Positions 21,765 to 34,239 of a stretch of DNA of 64,000 nucleotides are shown here, piece by piece. The notes beneath the pieces are model-generated. The model had not been told where the DNA came from. It saw only the letters and a list, made by a program, of their open reading frames with translations, and searched no databases. The position numbers were made by a program, and so were the translations under genes. How positions within the stretch are numbered: position 1 is the stretch's first letter; the number at the start of each line of letters is the position of its first letter. The stretch comes from Camarhynchus parvulus (lineage: Eukaryota; Chordata; Aves; Passeriformes; Thraupidae). Where the stretch lies: positions 29,960-93,959 of the forward strand of contig NW_022148853.1 of NCBI RefSeq assembly GCF_901933205.1. Reading direction: 5' to 3'.

Positions 21765-24569
21765 TAAGAAACCTGGGCTGGAGAGTTTTTTTTTCAGAGG
21801 GAACATGCCGGAGATTTTGATTGGGTCCTCTGGCCAACTGGCTCCTGAAAATCCGCGATAGGCAGGATGCCTCCCAGGCCCAAGCTGGCACCAGTGCCAA
21901 CTCGGGCTGGTTTGTTAGTGCCAACGGAGTCCTACAATCTGCCATCAGGAACTGGGTATGTTGACTTTTGTTTCCCAGGGAAACGGCCGGTGTATATGTT
22001 TGGGGGCCTGTGGCCCAGAGTGGCCGACTGGCTCCTGAAAATCCGCGATATGCAGGATGCCTCCCAGACCCAAGCTGGCACCAGTGCCAACTCGGGCTGG
22101 TTTGATAGTGCCAACGGAGTCCTACAATCTGCCATAAGTAACCTGGGCTGGTGAGTTTTGTTTCAGACGGAAATGGCCGGAGTTTGTGTTTGGGGCCTCT
22201 GGCCAACTGGCTCCTGAAAATCCGCGATACGCAGGATGCCTCCCAGACCCAAGCTGGCACCCGTGCCAACTCGGGCTGGTTTGATAGTGCCAACGGAGTC
22301 CTACAATCTGCCATTAGGGAAAGGGTCAGGTGACTTTTGTTTCCCAAGGAAACAGCCGGTGTATATGTTTCGGGGCCTGTGGCCAAGAGTGGCCGTCTGG
22401 CTCCTGAAAATCCGCGATACGCAGGATGCCTCCCAGACCCAAGCTGGCACCAGCGCCAACTCGGGCTGGTTTGATAGTGCCAACGGAGTCCTACAATCTG
22501 CCATCAGGAACCAGGGCTGGTGACTTTTGTTTCCCAAGGAAACGGCCGGTGTATATGTGTGGGGCCTGTGGCCCAGAGTGGCCGGCTGGCTCCTGAAAAT
22601 CCGTGATACGCAGGATGCCTCCCAGACCCAAGCTGGCACCAGTGCCAACTCGGGCTGGTTTGATAGTGCCAACGGAGTCCTACAATCTGCCGTAAAGAAC
22701 AAGGGCTGGTGACTTTTGTTTCAGAGGGAAACGGCCGGTGTATATGTTTGCTGCCCTGTGGCCCGGAGTAACCGGGTCACTCCTCAAAATCTGCGATAGG
22801 CAGGATGCCTCCCAGACCCAAGCTGGCACCAGTGCCAACTCGGGCTGGTTTGATAGTGCCAACGGAGTCCTACAATCTGCCATCAGGGAAAGGGGCTGGT
22901 GACTTTTGTTTCCCAGGGAAACGGCCGGGGTATATGTTTGCGGGCCTGTGGCCAAGAGTGGCCGACTGGCTCCTGAAAATCCGCGATACGCAGGATGCCT
23001 CCCAGACCCAAGCTGGCACCAGTGCCAACTCGGGCTGGTTTGATAGTGCCAACGGAGTCCTACAATCTGCCATCAGGAAAAGGGGCTGGTGACTTTTGTT
23101 TCCCAGGGAAAGGGCCGGTGTATATGTTTGGGGGCCTGTGGCCCAGAGTGGCCGACTGGCTCCTGAAAATCCGCGATACGCAGGATGCCTCCCAGACCCA
23201 AGCTGGCACCAGTGCCAACTCGGGCTGGTTTGATAGTGCCAACGGAGTCCTAAAATCTGCCATAAAAACGAGGGCTGGTGACTTTTGTTTCCCAGGGAAA
23301 CAGCCGGTGTATATGTTTGCGGCCCTGTGGCCCGGAGTAGCCGGGTCACTCCTGAAAATCCGCGATAGGCAGGATGCCTCCCAGACCCAAGCTGGCACCA
23401 GTGCCAACTCGGGCTGGTTTGATAGTGCCAACGGAGTCCTACAATCTGCCATCAGGAACTGGGTATGTTGACCTTTGTTTCCCAGGGAGACGGTCGTTGT
23501 ATATGTTTGGGGGCCTGTGGCCCAGAGTGACCGGTTGGCTCCTGAAAATCCGCGATACGCAGGATGCCTCCCAGACCCAAGCTGGCACCAGTGCCAACTC
23601 GGGCTGGTTTGATAGTGCCAACGGAGTCCTACAATCTGCCATAAGTAACCTGGGCTGGTGAGTTTTGTTTCAGACGGAAAAGGTCGGAGTTTGTGTTTGG
23701 GGCCTCTGGCCAACTGGCTCCTGAAAATCCGCGATACGCAGGATGCCTCCCAGACCCAAGCTGGCACCAGTGCCAACTCGGGCTGGTTTGATAGTGCCAA
23801 CGGAGTCCTACAATCTGCCATCAGGAACTGGGGCTGGTGACTTTTGTTTGAGAGGGAAAGGCCCGTGGAATATGTTTGGGGGCCTGTGGCCCGGAGTGGA
23901 AGGTTGGCTCCTGAAAATCCGCGATAGGCAGGATGCCTCCCAGACCCAAGCTGGCACCAGTGCCAACTCGGGCTGGTTTGATAGTGCCAACGGAGTCCTA
24001 CAATCTGCCATAAATACCTGGGCTGGTGAGTTTTGTTTCAGGAGGAAAGGGCCGGAGATTTTTGTTTGGGGCCTCTGGCCGACTGGCTCCTGTAAACCCG
24101 CGATACGCAGGATGCCTCCCAGACCCAAGCTGGCACCAGTGCCAACTCGGGCTGGTTTGATAGTGCCAACGGAGTCCTACAATCTGCCATCAGGCAAAGG
24201 GGCTGGTGACTTTTGTTTCCCAGGGAAACGGCCGGTGTATATTTTTGGGGGCCTGTGGCCTGGAGTGGTCGATTTGCTCCAGAAAATCCGCGATAGGCAG
24301 GATGCCTCCCAGACCCAAGCTGGCACCAGTGCCAACTCGGGCTGGTTTGATAGTGCCAACGGAGTCCTACAATCTGCCATAAGGAACTGGGGCTGGTGAC
24401 TTTTGTTTCAGAGGGAAAGGCCCGTGGAATATGTTTGGGGGCCTGTGGCCCGGAGTGGCCGGCTGGCTCCTGAAAATCCGCGATAGGCAGGATGCCTCCC
24501 AGACCCAAGCTGGCACCAGTGCCAACTCGGGCTGGTTTGATAGTGCCAACGGAGTCCTACAATCTGCCA
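21765..24569. repeat. 15-monomer HOR unit H+E, copy 1 (2,805 bp)
   Basis: H (21,765-23,262): AAGAAACCTGGG with GAACATGCC; GGGTATGTTGAC after CAGGCCCAAG; AAGTAACCTGGG with AATGGCC; CATTAGGG after CACCCGT; AGGAACCAGGG after CAGCGCC; CCGTAAAGAACAAGG; two AGGGAAAGG or AGGAAAAGG types. E (23,263-24,569): AAAAACGAGGG after CCTAAAATCTG; GGGTATGTTGACC; AAGTAACCTGGG with AAGGTCGG; TTTGAGAGGG; AAATACCTGGG with CTGTAAACCC; AGGCAAAGG with TATATTTTTGGG and GATTTGCTCCAG; and a CCCGTGGAATATG type. The next copy follows directly; a third lies 8.93 kb away. Confidence 0.9.
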
Positions 24570-27343
24570 TAAGAAACCTGGGCTGGTGAGTTTTGTTTCA
24601 GAGGGAACAGGCCGGAGATTTTGTTTGGGTCCTCTGGCCAACTGGCTCCTGAAAATCCGCGATACGCAGGATGCCTCCCAGACCCAAGCTGGCACCAGTG
24701 CCAACTCGGGCTGGTTTGTTAGTGCCAACGGAGTCCTACAATCTGCCATCAGGAACTGGGTCTGTTGACTTTTGTTTCCCAGGGAACGGGCCGGTGTATA
24801 TGTTTGGGGGCCTGTGGCCCAGAGTGGCCGACTGGCTCCTGAAAATCCGCGATACGCAGGATGCCTCCCAGACCCAAGCTGGCACCAGTGCCAACTCGGG
24901 CTGGTTTGATAGTGCCAACGGAGTCCTACAATCTGCCATAAATAACCTGGGCTGGTGAGTTTTGTTTCAGACGGAAATGGCCGGAGTTTGTGTTTGGGGC
25001 CTCTGGCCAACTGGCTCCTGAAAATCCGCGATACGCAGGATGCCTCCCAGACCCAAGCTGGCACCCGTGCCAACTCGGGCTGGTTTGATAGTGCCAACGG
25101 AGTCCTACAATCTGCCATTAGGGAAAAGGGGCTGGTGACTTTTGTTTCCCAAGGAAAGGGGCCGGTGTATATGTTTCGGGGCCTGTGGCCAAGAGTGGCC
25201 GTCTGGCTCCTGAAAATCCGCGATACGCAGGATGCCTCCCAGACCCAAGCTGGCACCAGCGCCAACTCGGGCTGGTTTGATAGTGCCAACGGAGTCCTAC
25301 AATCTGCCATCAGGAACCAGGGCTGGTGACTTTTGTTTCCCAGGGAAACGGCCGGTGTATATATGTTTGGGGCCTGTGGCCCAGAGTGGCCGGCTGGCTC
25401 CTGAAAATCCGCGATACGCAGGATGCCTCCCAGACCCAAGCTGGCACCAGTGCCAACTTGGGCTGGTTTGATAGTGCCAACGGAGTCCTACAATCTGCCA
25501 TAAAGAACAAGGGCTGGTGACTTTTTGTTTCAGAGGGAAACGGCCGGGTGTATATGTTTGCGGCCCTGTGGCCCGGAGTAACCGGTCACTCCTGAAAATC
25601 TGCGATAGGCAGGATGCCTCCCAGACCCAAGCTGGCACCAGTGCCAACTCGGGCTGGTTTGATAGTGCCAACGGAGTCCTACAATCTGCCATCAGGGAAA
25701 GGGGCTGGTGACTTTTGTTTCCGAGGGAAAGGCGCCGGGGTATATGTTTGGGGGCCTGTGGCCCAGAGTGGCCGACTGGCTCCTGAAAATCCGCGATACG
25801 CAGGATGCCTCCCAGACCCAAGCTGGCACCAGTGCCAACTCGGGCTGGTTTGATAGTGCCAACGGAGTCCTACAATCTGCCATCAGGGAAAGGGGCTGGT
25901 GACTTTTGTTTCCCAGGGAAACAGCCGGGGTATATGTTTGCGGGCCTGTGGCCCAGAGTGGCCGACTGGCTCCTGAAAATCCGCGATACGCAGGATGCCT
26001 CCCAGACCCAAGCTGGCACCAGTGCCAACTCGGGCTGGTTTGATAGTGCCAACGGAGTCCTAAAATCTGCCATAAAAACGAGGGCTGGTGACTTTTGTTT
26101 CCCAGGGAAACGGCCGGTGTATATGTTTGCGGCCCTGTGGCCCGGAGTAGCCCGGTCGCTCCTGAAAATCCGCGATAGGCAGGATGCCTCCCAGACCCAA
26201 GCTGGCACCAGTGCCAACTCGGGCTGGTTTGATAGTGCCAACGGAGTCCTACAATCTGCCATCAGGAACTGGGTATGTTGACCTTTGTTTCCCAGGGAGA
26301 CGGTCGGTGTATATGTTTGGGGGCCTGTGGCCCAGAGTGACCGGTTGGCTCCTGAAAATCCGCGATAGGCAGGATGCCTCCCAGACCCAAGCTGGCACCA
26401 GTGCCAACTCGGGCTGGTTTGATAGTGCCAATGGAGTCCTACAATCTGCCATAAGTAACCTGGGCTGGTGAGTTTTGTTTCAGACGGGAAAGGTCGGAGT
26501 TTGTGTTTGGGGCCTCTGGCCAACGGGCTCCTGAAAAACCGCGATACGCAGGATGCCTCCCAGACCCAAGCTGGCACCAGTGCCAACTCGGGCTGGTTTG
26601 ATAGTGCCAACGGAGTCCTACAATCTGCCAATCAGGAACTGGGGCTGGTGACTTTTGTTTGAGAGGGAAAGGCCCGTGGAATATGTTTTGGGGCCTGTGG
26701 CCGCAGGATGCCTCCCAGACCCAAGCTGGCACCAGTGCCAACTCGGGCTGGTTTGATAGTGCCAACGGAGTCCTACAATCTGCCATAAATACCTGGGCTG
26801 GTGAGTTTTGTTTCAGACGGAAAGGGCCGGAGATTTTTGTTTGGGGCCTCTGGCCGACTGGCTCCTGTAAACCCGCGATACGCAGGATGCCTCCCAGACC
26901 CAAGCTGGCACCAGTGCCAACTCGGGCTGGTTTGATAGTGCCAACGGAGTCCTACAATCTGCCATCAGGCAAAGGGGCTGGTGACTTTTGTTTCCCAGGG
27001 AAACGGCCGGTGTATATTTTGGGGGCCTGTGGCCTGGAGTGGTAGATTTGCTCCAGAAAATCCGCGATAGGCAGGATGCCTCCCAGACCCAAGCTGGCAC
27101 CAGTGCCAACTCGGGCTGGTTTGATAGTGCCAACGGAGTCCTACAATCTGCCATAAGGAACTGGGGCTGGTGAGTTTTGTTTCAGAGGGAAAGGCCCGTG
27201 GAATATGTTTGGGGGCCCTGCGCCCGGAGTGGCCGGGTGGCTCCTGAAAATCCGCGATAGGCAGGATGCCTCCCAGACCCAAGCTGGCACCAGTGCCAAC
27301 TCGGGCTGGTTTGATAGTGCCAACGGAGTCCTACAATCTGCCA
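24570..27343. repeat. 15-monomer HOR unit H+E, copy 2 (2,774 bp, tandem)
   Basis: It directly follows copy 1 with the same monomer order, offset about 2,805, including the rare core states CACCCGT (25,074) and CAGCGCC (about 25,259). It is about 31 bp shorter overall because one E monomer at 26,553-26,707 has lost about 35 bp. Its second H arm reads GGTCTGTTGAC where copies 1 and 3 read GGGTATGTTGAC, a module A state. This suggests conversion or an older difference. Confidence 0.9.
26553..26707. repeat. Deleted 155-bp monomer
   Basis: In this copy CCTGTGGCC is followed at once by GCAGGATGCC. The end of the arm (the GGAGTGG, TTGGCTCC and AAAATCCGCG segments) is missing, about 35 bp against its counterparts at 23,743, 32,675, 36,984 and 43,511. 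It also has an extra A in TGCCAATCAGG. This is the shortest monomer I found. GGCCGCAGG at the join suggests a short-homology deletion (inference). Confidence 0.9.
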
Positions 27344-28260
27344 TCAGGGAAAGGGGCTGGTGACTTTTGTTTCCCAAGGAAACAGCCGGTGTATATGTTT
27401 CGGGGCCTCTGGCCCTGAGTGGCACACTGGCTCAAGAAAAAACCGCGATACGCAGGATGCCTCCCAGACCCAAGCTGGCACCAGTGCCAACTCGGGCTGG
27501 TTTGATAGTGCCAACGGAGTCCTACAATCTGCCATCAGGAACTGGGGCTGGTGACTTTTGTTTCAGAGGGAAAGGCTGGGTTTATATGTTTCGGGGCCTG
27601 TGGACCGGGGTGGCCGGCTGGCTCCTGAAAATCCGCGGTACACAGGATGCCTCCCAGACCCAAGCTGGCACCAGTGCCAACTCGGGCTGGTTTGATAGTG
27701 CCAACGGAGTCCTACAATCTGCCATAAATAAAGTGGGCTGGTGAGTTTTGTTTCAGACGGAAAGGGCCGGAGTTTGTGTTTGGGTCCTCTGGCCAACTGG
27801 CTCCTGAAAATCCGCGATACGCAGGATGTCTCCCAGACCCAAGCCGGCACCAGTGCCAACTCGGGCTGGTTTGATAGTGCCAACGGAGTCCTACAATCTG
27901 CCATAAGAAACCTGGGCTGGAGAGTTTTGTTTCAGAGGGAACGGGCCGGAGATTTTGTTTGGGGCCTCTGGCCGACTGGCTCGTGAAAATCCGCGATAGG
28001 CAGGATGCCTCCCAGACCGAAGCTGGCACCAGTGCCAACTCGGGCTGGTTTGATAGTGCCAACGGAGTCCTACAATCTGCCATAAATACCTGGGCTGGTG
28101 AATTTTGTTTCAGAAGGAAATGGCCGGAGTTTTTGTTTGGGGCCTCTGGCCGACTGGCTCCTGTAAACCCGCGATACGCAGGATGCCTCCCAGACCCAAG
28201 CTGGCACCAGTGCCAACTCGGGCTGGTTTGATAGTGCCAACGGAGTCCTACAATCTGCCA
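27344..28260. repeat. Module F, copy 2 (917 bp)
   Basis: Five monomers in the order of 8,844-9,760 and of the same length, with the fingerprints CGGTACACAGG, AAGCCGG (27,844) and GACCGAAG (28,018). The first arm ends CACACTGGCTCAAG followed by AAAAAACCGCG, a private change. The second arm has AGGCTGGG for AGGCCGGG. The core near 27,828 reads AGGATGTCTCC. Confidence 0.88.
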
Positions 28261-28450
28261 TCAGGGAAAGGGGATGGTGGGTTTTGTTTCAGAGGGACAG
28301 GCCCGTGTAATATGTTTGGCGTCCATAGGCCTGGAGAGGCCGGCAGGCTCCTGAAAATCGGCGATAGGCAGGATGCCTCCCAGACCCAAGCTGGCACCAG
28401 TGCCAACTCGGGCTGGTTTGATAGTGCCAACGGAGTCCTACAATCTGCCA
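28261..28450. repeat. Module G (single monomer)
   Basis: One long monomer with GGGGATGGTGGG, GGGACAGGCCCGTG, GGCGTCCATAGGCC and GGCAGGCTCC, ending AAATCGGCGATAGG. Counterparts are at 4,729, 9,761, 21,572 and 30,506. It is absent between F and D at 45,253/45,254, which makes that HOR one monomer shorter. Confidence 0.83.
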
Positions 28451-29768
28451 TAAGAAACCTGGGCTGGAGAGTTTTGTTTCAGAGGGTACAGGCCGGAGAT
28501 TTTGTTTGGGTCCTCTGGCCGACTGGCTCCTGAAAATCCGCGATAGGCGGGATGCCTCCCAGACCCAAGCTGGCACCAGTGCCAACTCGGGCTGGTTTGT
28601 TAGTGCCAACGGAGTCCTACAATCTGCCATCAGGAACTGGGGCTGGTGGCTTTTGTTTCAGAGGGAAAGGCCCGTGGACTATGTTTCGGGGCCTGTGGCC
28701 AAGAGTGGCCGACTGGCTCCTGAAAATCCGCGATACGCAGGATGCCTCCCAGACCCAAGCTGGCACCAGTGCCAACTCGGGCTGGTTTGATAGTGCCAAC
28801 GGAGTCCTACAATCTGCCATCAGGGAAAGGGGCTGGTGACTTTTGTTTCCCAGGGAAACAGCCGGTGTATATGTTTGGGGGCCTGTGGCCCAGAGTGGCC
28901 GACTGGCTCCTGAAAATCCGTGATACGCAGGATGCCTCCCAGACCCAAGCTGGCACCAGTGCCACCTTGGGCTGGTTTGATAGTCCCAACGGAGTCCTAC
29001 AATCTGCCGTAAAGAACAAGGGCTGGTGACTTTTGTTTCAGAGGGAAACGGCCGGTGTATATGTTTGCTGCCCTGTGGCCCGGAGTAGCCGGGTCACTCC
29101 TCAAAATCCGCGATAGGCAGGATGCCTCCCAGACCCAAGCTGGCACCAGTGCCAACTCGGGCTGGTTTGATAGTGCCAACGGAGTCCTACAATCTGCCAT
29201 CAGGGAAAGGGGCTGGTGACTTTTGTTTCAGAGGGAAACAGCCGGTGTATATGTTTCGCGGCCTCTGGCCCTGAGTGGCCAACTGGCTCCTGAAAATCCG
29301 CGATACGCAGGATGCGTTCCAGACCCAAGCTGGCACCAGTGCCAACTAGGGCTGGTTTGATAGTGCCAACGGAGTCGTACAATCTGCCATCAGGAACTGG
29401 GTCTGGTAACTTTTGTTCCAGAGGGAAAGGCCCGTGGAATATGTTTGGGGGCCTCTGGCCCAGAGTGGCCGGCTGGCTCCTGAAAATCCGCGATACGCAG
29501 GATGCCTCCCAGACCCAAGCTGGCACCAGTGCCAACTCGGGCTTGTTTGTTAGTGCCAACGGAGTCCTACAATCTGCCATCAGGGAAAGGGGCTGGTGAC
29601 TTTTGTTTCAGAGGGAAAGGCCCGTGGAATATGTTTGGGGGCCATAGGCCTGGAGAGGCCGGCCGGCTCCTGAAAATCCGCGATACGCAGGATGCCTCCC
29701 AGACCCAAGCTGGCACCAGTGCCAACTCGGGTGGTTTGATAGTGCCAACGGAGTCCTACAATCTGCCA
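28451..29768. repeat. Module D, copy 2 (1,318 bp)
   Basis: Seven monomers in the D order. Marks: AGGGTACAGG; TGGTGGC with TGGACTATG; AACAGCC; AGTCCCAAC in the core at about 28,984; GATGCGTTCCAG at 29,311; AACTAGGG at 29,346; GAGTCGTAC at 29,373; GGTCTGGTAAC; GGGCTTGTTTG; CCATAGGCC; and a core that has lost CT (ACTCGGGTGG at 29,731). The copy at 34,240 shares nearly all of these at an offset of exactly 5,789. Confidence 0.9.
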
Positions 29769-30696
29769 TCAGGAACCAGGGCTGCTGAGTTTTGTTTCCC
29801 AGGGAAAGGGCCGGAGTTTGTGATTGGGGGCCTGTGGCCCGGAGTGGCCGACTGGCTCCTGAAAATCCGCGATACGCAGGATGCCTCCCAGACCCAAGCT
29901 GGCACCAGTGCCAACTCGGGCTGGTTTGATAGTGCCAACGGAGTCCTACAATCTGCCATCAGGAACTGGGGCTGGTGACTTTTGTTTCAGAGGGAAAGGC
30001 CGGGTTTATATGTTTCGGGGCCTGTGGACCGGGGTGGCCGGCTGTCTCCTGAAAATCTGCGGTACACAGGATGCCTCCCAGACCCAAGCTGGCACCAGTG
30101 CCAACTCGGGCTGGTTTGATAGTGCCAACGGAGTCCTACAATCTGCCATAAATAAAGTGGGCTGGTGAGTTTTGTTTCAGACGGAAAGGGCCGGAATTTG
30201 TGTTTGGGGCCTCTGGCCAACTGGCTCCTGAAAATCCGTGATACGCAGGATGCCTCCCAGACCCAAGCCGGCACCAGTGCCAACTCGGGCTGGTTTGATA
30301 GTGCCAACGGAGTCCTACAATCTGCCATAAGAAACCTGGGCTGGAGAGTTTTGTTTCAGACGGAAATGGCCGGAGTTTTTGTTTGGGGCCTCTGGCCGAC
30401 TGGCTCCTGTAAACCCGCGATACGCAGGATGCCTCCCAGACCCAAGCTGGCACCAGTGCCAACTCGGGCTGGTTTGATAGTGCCAACGGAGTCCTACAAT
30501 CTGCCATCAGGGAAAGGGGTTGGTGGGTTTTGTTTCAGAGGGAAAGGCCCGTGGAATATGTTTGGGGTCCATAGGCCTGGAGAGGCCGGCAGGCTCCTGA
30601 AAATCGGCGATAGGCAGGATGCCTCCCAGACCCAAGCTGGCACCAGTGCCAACTCGGGCTGGTTTGATAGTGCCAACGGAGTCCTACAATCTGCCA
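29769..30696. repeat. Module K, copy 2 (928 bp)
   Basis: Same order as 20,835-21,764. Here the second monomer has the GTGGACCGGGG and CGGTACACAGG states of module F, and the following core has AAGCCGG (30,267), whereas K copy 1 has GTGGCCCGGGG and no AAGCCGG. K copy 2 is therefore partly F-like, which supports gene conversion or unequal exchange between F and K. Confidence 0.85.
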
Positions 30697-33500
30697 TAAG
30701 AAACCTGGGCTGGAGAGTTTTGTTTCAGAGGGAACATGCCGGAGATTTTGATTGGGTCCTCTGGCCAACTGGCTCCTGAAAATCCGCGATAGGCAGGATG
30801 CCTCCCAGGCCCAAGCTGGCACCAGTGCCAACTCGGGCTGGTTTGTTAGTGCCAACGGAGTCCTACAATCTGCCATCAGGAACTGGGTATGTTGACTTTT
30901 GTTTCCCAGGGAAACGGCCGGTGTATATGTTTGGGGGCCTGTGGCCCAGAGTGGCCGACTGGCTCCTGAAAATCCGCGATATGCAGGATGCCTCCCAGAC
31001 CCAAGCTGGCACCAGTGCCAACTCGGGCTGGTTTGATAGTGCCAACGGAGTCCTACAATCTGCCATAAGTAACCTGGGCTGGTGAGTTTTGTTTCAGACG
31101 GAAATGGCCGGAGTTTGTGTTTGGGGCCTCTGGCCAACTGGCTCCTGAAAATCCGCGATACGCAGGATGCCTCCCAGACCCAAGCTGGCACCCGTGCCAA
31201 CTCGGGCTGGTTTGATAGTGCCAACGGAGTCCTACAATCTGCCATTAGGGAAAGGGTCAGGTGACTTTTGTTTCCCAAGGAAACAGCCGGTGTATATGTT
31301 TCGGGGCCTGTGGCCCAGAGTGGCCGTCTGGCTCCTGAAAATCCGCGATACGCAGGATGCCTCCCAGACCCAAGCTGGCACCAGTGCCAACTCGGGCTGG
31401 TTTGATAGTGCCAACGGAGTCCTACAATCTGCCATCAGGAACCAGGGCTGGTGACTTTTGTTTCCCAGGGAAACGGCCGGTGTATATGTTTCGGGCCTGT
31501 GGCCCAGAGTGGCCGGCTGGCTCCTGAAAATCCGTGATAGCGAGGATGCCTCCCAGACCCAAGCTGGCACCAGTGCCAACTTGGGCTGGTTTGATAGTGC
31601 TAACGGAGTCCTACAATCTGCCATAAAGAACAAGGGCTGGTGACTTTTGTTTCAGAGGGAAACGGCCGGTGTATATGTTTTGCGGCCCTGGCCCGGAGTA
31701 ACGGGTCACTCCTCGAAAATCTGCGATAGGCAGGATGCCTCCCAGACCCAAGCTGGCACCAGTGCCAACTCGGGCTGGTTTGATAGTGCCAACGGAGTCC
31801 TACAATCTGCCATCAGGAAAGGGGCTGGTGACTTTTGTTTCCCAGAGGAAAGAGCCGGGGTATATGTTTGCGGGCCTGTGGCCCAGAGTGGCCGACTGGC
31901 TCCTGAAAATCCGCGATACATGCAGGATGCCTCCCAGACCCAAGCTGGCACCAGTGCCAACTCGGGCTGGTTTGATAGTGCCAACGGAGTCCTACAATCT
32001 GCCATCAGGGAAAGGGGCTGGTGACTTTTGTTTCCGAGGGAAAGGGCCGGGTATATATGTTTGGGGCCTGTGGCCCAGAGTGGCCGACTGGCTCCTGAAA
32101 ATCCGCGATACGCAGGATGCCTCCCAGACCCAAGCTGGCACCAGTGCCAACTCGGGCTGGTTTGATAGTGCCAACGGAGTCCTAAAATCTGCCATAAAAA
32201 CGAGGGCTGGTGACTTTTGTTTCCCAGGGAAACAGCCGGTGTATATGTTTGCTGCCCTGTGGCCCCGAGTAGCCGGGTCACTCCTGAAAATCCGCGATAG
32301 GCAGGATGCCTCCCAGACCCAAGCTGGCACCAGTGCCAACTCGGGCTGGTTTGATAGTGCCAACGGAGTCCTACAATCTGCCATCAGGAACTGGGTATGT
32401 TGACCTTTGTTTCCCAGGGAGACGGTCGGTGTATATGTTTGGGGGCCTGTGGCCCAGAGTGGAAGGTTGGCTCCTGAAAATCCGCGATAGGCAGGATGCC
32501 TCCCAGACCCAAGCTGGCACCAGTGCCAACTCGGGCTGATTTGATAGTGCCAATGGAGTCCTACAATCTGCCATAAATAACCTGGGCTGGTGAGATTTGT
32601 TTCAGACGGAAAAGGTCGGAGTTTGTGTTTGGGGCCTCTGGCCAACTGGCTCCTGAAAATCCGCGATACGCAGGATGCCTCCCAGACCCAAGCTGGCACC
32701 AGTGCCAACTCGGGCTGGTTTGATAGTGCCAACGGAGTCCTACAATCTGCCATCAGGAACTGGGGCTGGTGACTTTTGTTTGAGAGGGAAAGGCCCGTGG
32801 AATATGTTTGGGGGCCTGTGGCCCGGAGTGGAAGGTTGGCTCCTGAAAATCCGCGATAGGCAGGATGCCTCCCAGACCCAAGCTGGCACCAGTGCCAACT
32901 CGGGCTGGTTTGATAGTGCCAACGGAGTCCTACAATCTGCCATAAATACCTGGGCTGGTGAGTTTTGTTTCAGACGGAAAGGGCCGGAGATTTTGTTTGG
33001 GGCCTCTGGCCGACTGGCTCCTGTAAACCCGCAATACGCAGGATGCCTCCCAGACCCAAGCTGGCACCAGTGCCAACTCGGGCTGGTTTGATAGTGCCAA
33101 CGGAGTCCTACAATCTGCCATCAGGCAAAGGGGCTGGTGACTTTTGTTTCCCAGGGAAACGGCCGGTGTATATTTTTGGGGGCCTGTGGCCTGGAGTGGT
33201 AGATTTGCTCCAGAAAATCCGCGATAGGCAGGATGCCTCCCAGACCCAAGCTGGCACCAGTGCCAACTCGGGCTGGTTTGATAGTGCCAACGGAGTCCTA
33301 CAATCTGCCATAAGGAACTGGGGCTGGTGACTTTTGTTTCAGAGGGAAAGGCCCGTGGAATATGTTTGGGGGCCTGCGGCCCGGAGTGGCCGGGTGGCTC
33401 CTGAAAATCCGCGATACGCAGGATGCCTCCCAGACCCAAGCTGGCACCAGTGCCAACTCGGGCTGGTTTGATAGTGCCAACGGAGTCCTACAATCTGCCA
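30697..33500. repeat. 15-monomer HOR unit H+E, copy 3 (2,804 bp)
   Basis: It matches copy 1 at an offset of 8,930-8,932, including GAACATGCC, CAGGCCCAAG (30,807), GATATGCAGG (about 30,978), CACCCGT (31,191), CCTAAAATCTG (32,183), AAGGTCGG and AGGCAAAGG. Private changes: GATAGCGAGG near 31,548, GATACATGCAGG at 31,919, and GGGCTGATTTG near 32,535. It is closer to copy 1 than copy 2 is, although copy 2 is the neighbour of copy 1. Confidence 0.9.
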
Positions 33501-34239
33501 TCAGGAACCGGGGCTGGTGACTTTTGTTTCCGAAGGAAACGGCCGGTGTATATGTTTCGGGGCCTGTGGCCCTGAGTGGCCAACTGGCTCCTGAAAATCC
33601 GCGATACGCAGGATGCCTCCCAGACCCAAGCTGGCACCAGTGCCAACTCGGGCTGGTTTGATAGTGCCAACGGAGTCCTACAATCTGCCATAAGGAACTG
33701 GGGCTGGTGACTTTTGTTTCAGAGGGAAAGGCCCGGGTTTATATGTTTGGGGCCTGTGGCCGGGTGGCCGGCTGGCTCCTGAAAATCCGCGATACGCAGG
33801 ATGCCTCCCAGACCCAAGCTGGCACCAGTGCCAACTCGGGCTGGTTTGATAGTGCCAACGGAGTCCTACAATCTGCCATAAAAACGGGGCTGGTGAGTTT
33901 TGTTTCAGAGGGAAAGGGCCCGGAGTTTTTGTTTGGGGCCTCTGGCCAACTGGCTCCTGAAAACCCGCGATACGCAGGATGCCTCCCAGACCCAAGCTGG
34001 CACCAGTGCCAACTCGGGCTGGTTTGATAGTGCCAACGGAGTCCTACAATCTGCCATAAATACCTGGGCTGGTGAGTTTTGTTTCAGAAGGAAATGGCCC
34101 GGAGTTTTTGTTTGGGGCCTCTGGCCGAGTGGCTGGCTCCTGTAAACCCGCGATAGGCAGGATGCCTCCCAGACCCAAGCTGGCACCAGTGCCAACTCGG
34201 GCTGGTTTGATAGTGCCAACGGAGTCCTACAATCTGCCA
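33501..34239. repeat. Module F, shortened copy (4 monomers, 739 bp)
   Basis: Arms: AGGAACCGGGG with CGAAGGAAACGG and GGCCCTGAGTGG; AAGGAACTGGGG with CCGGGTTTATATG; AAAAACGGGG with a TTTTTGTTTGG short arm; AAATACCTGGG with CTGTAAACCC. It lacks the AAATAAAGTGGG monomer and all core fingerprints of F copies 1, 2 and 3, so it is an independent or more ancestral version of the module. Confidence 0.82.
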
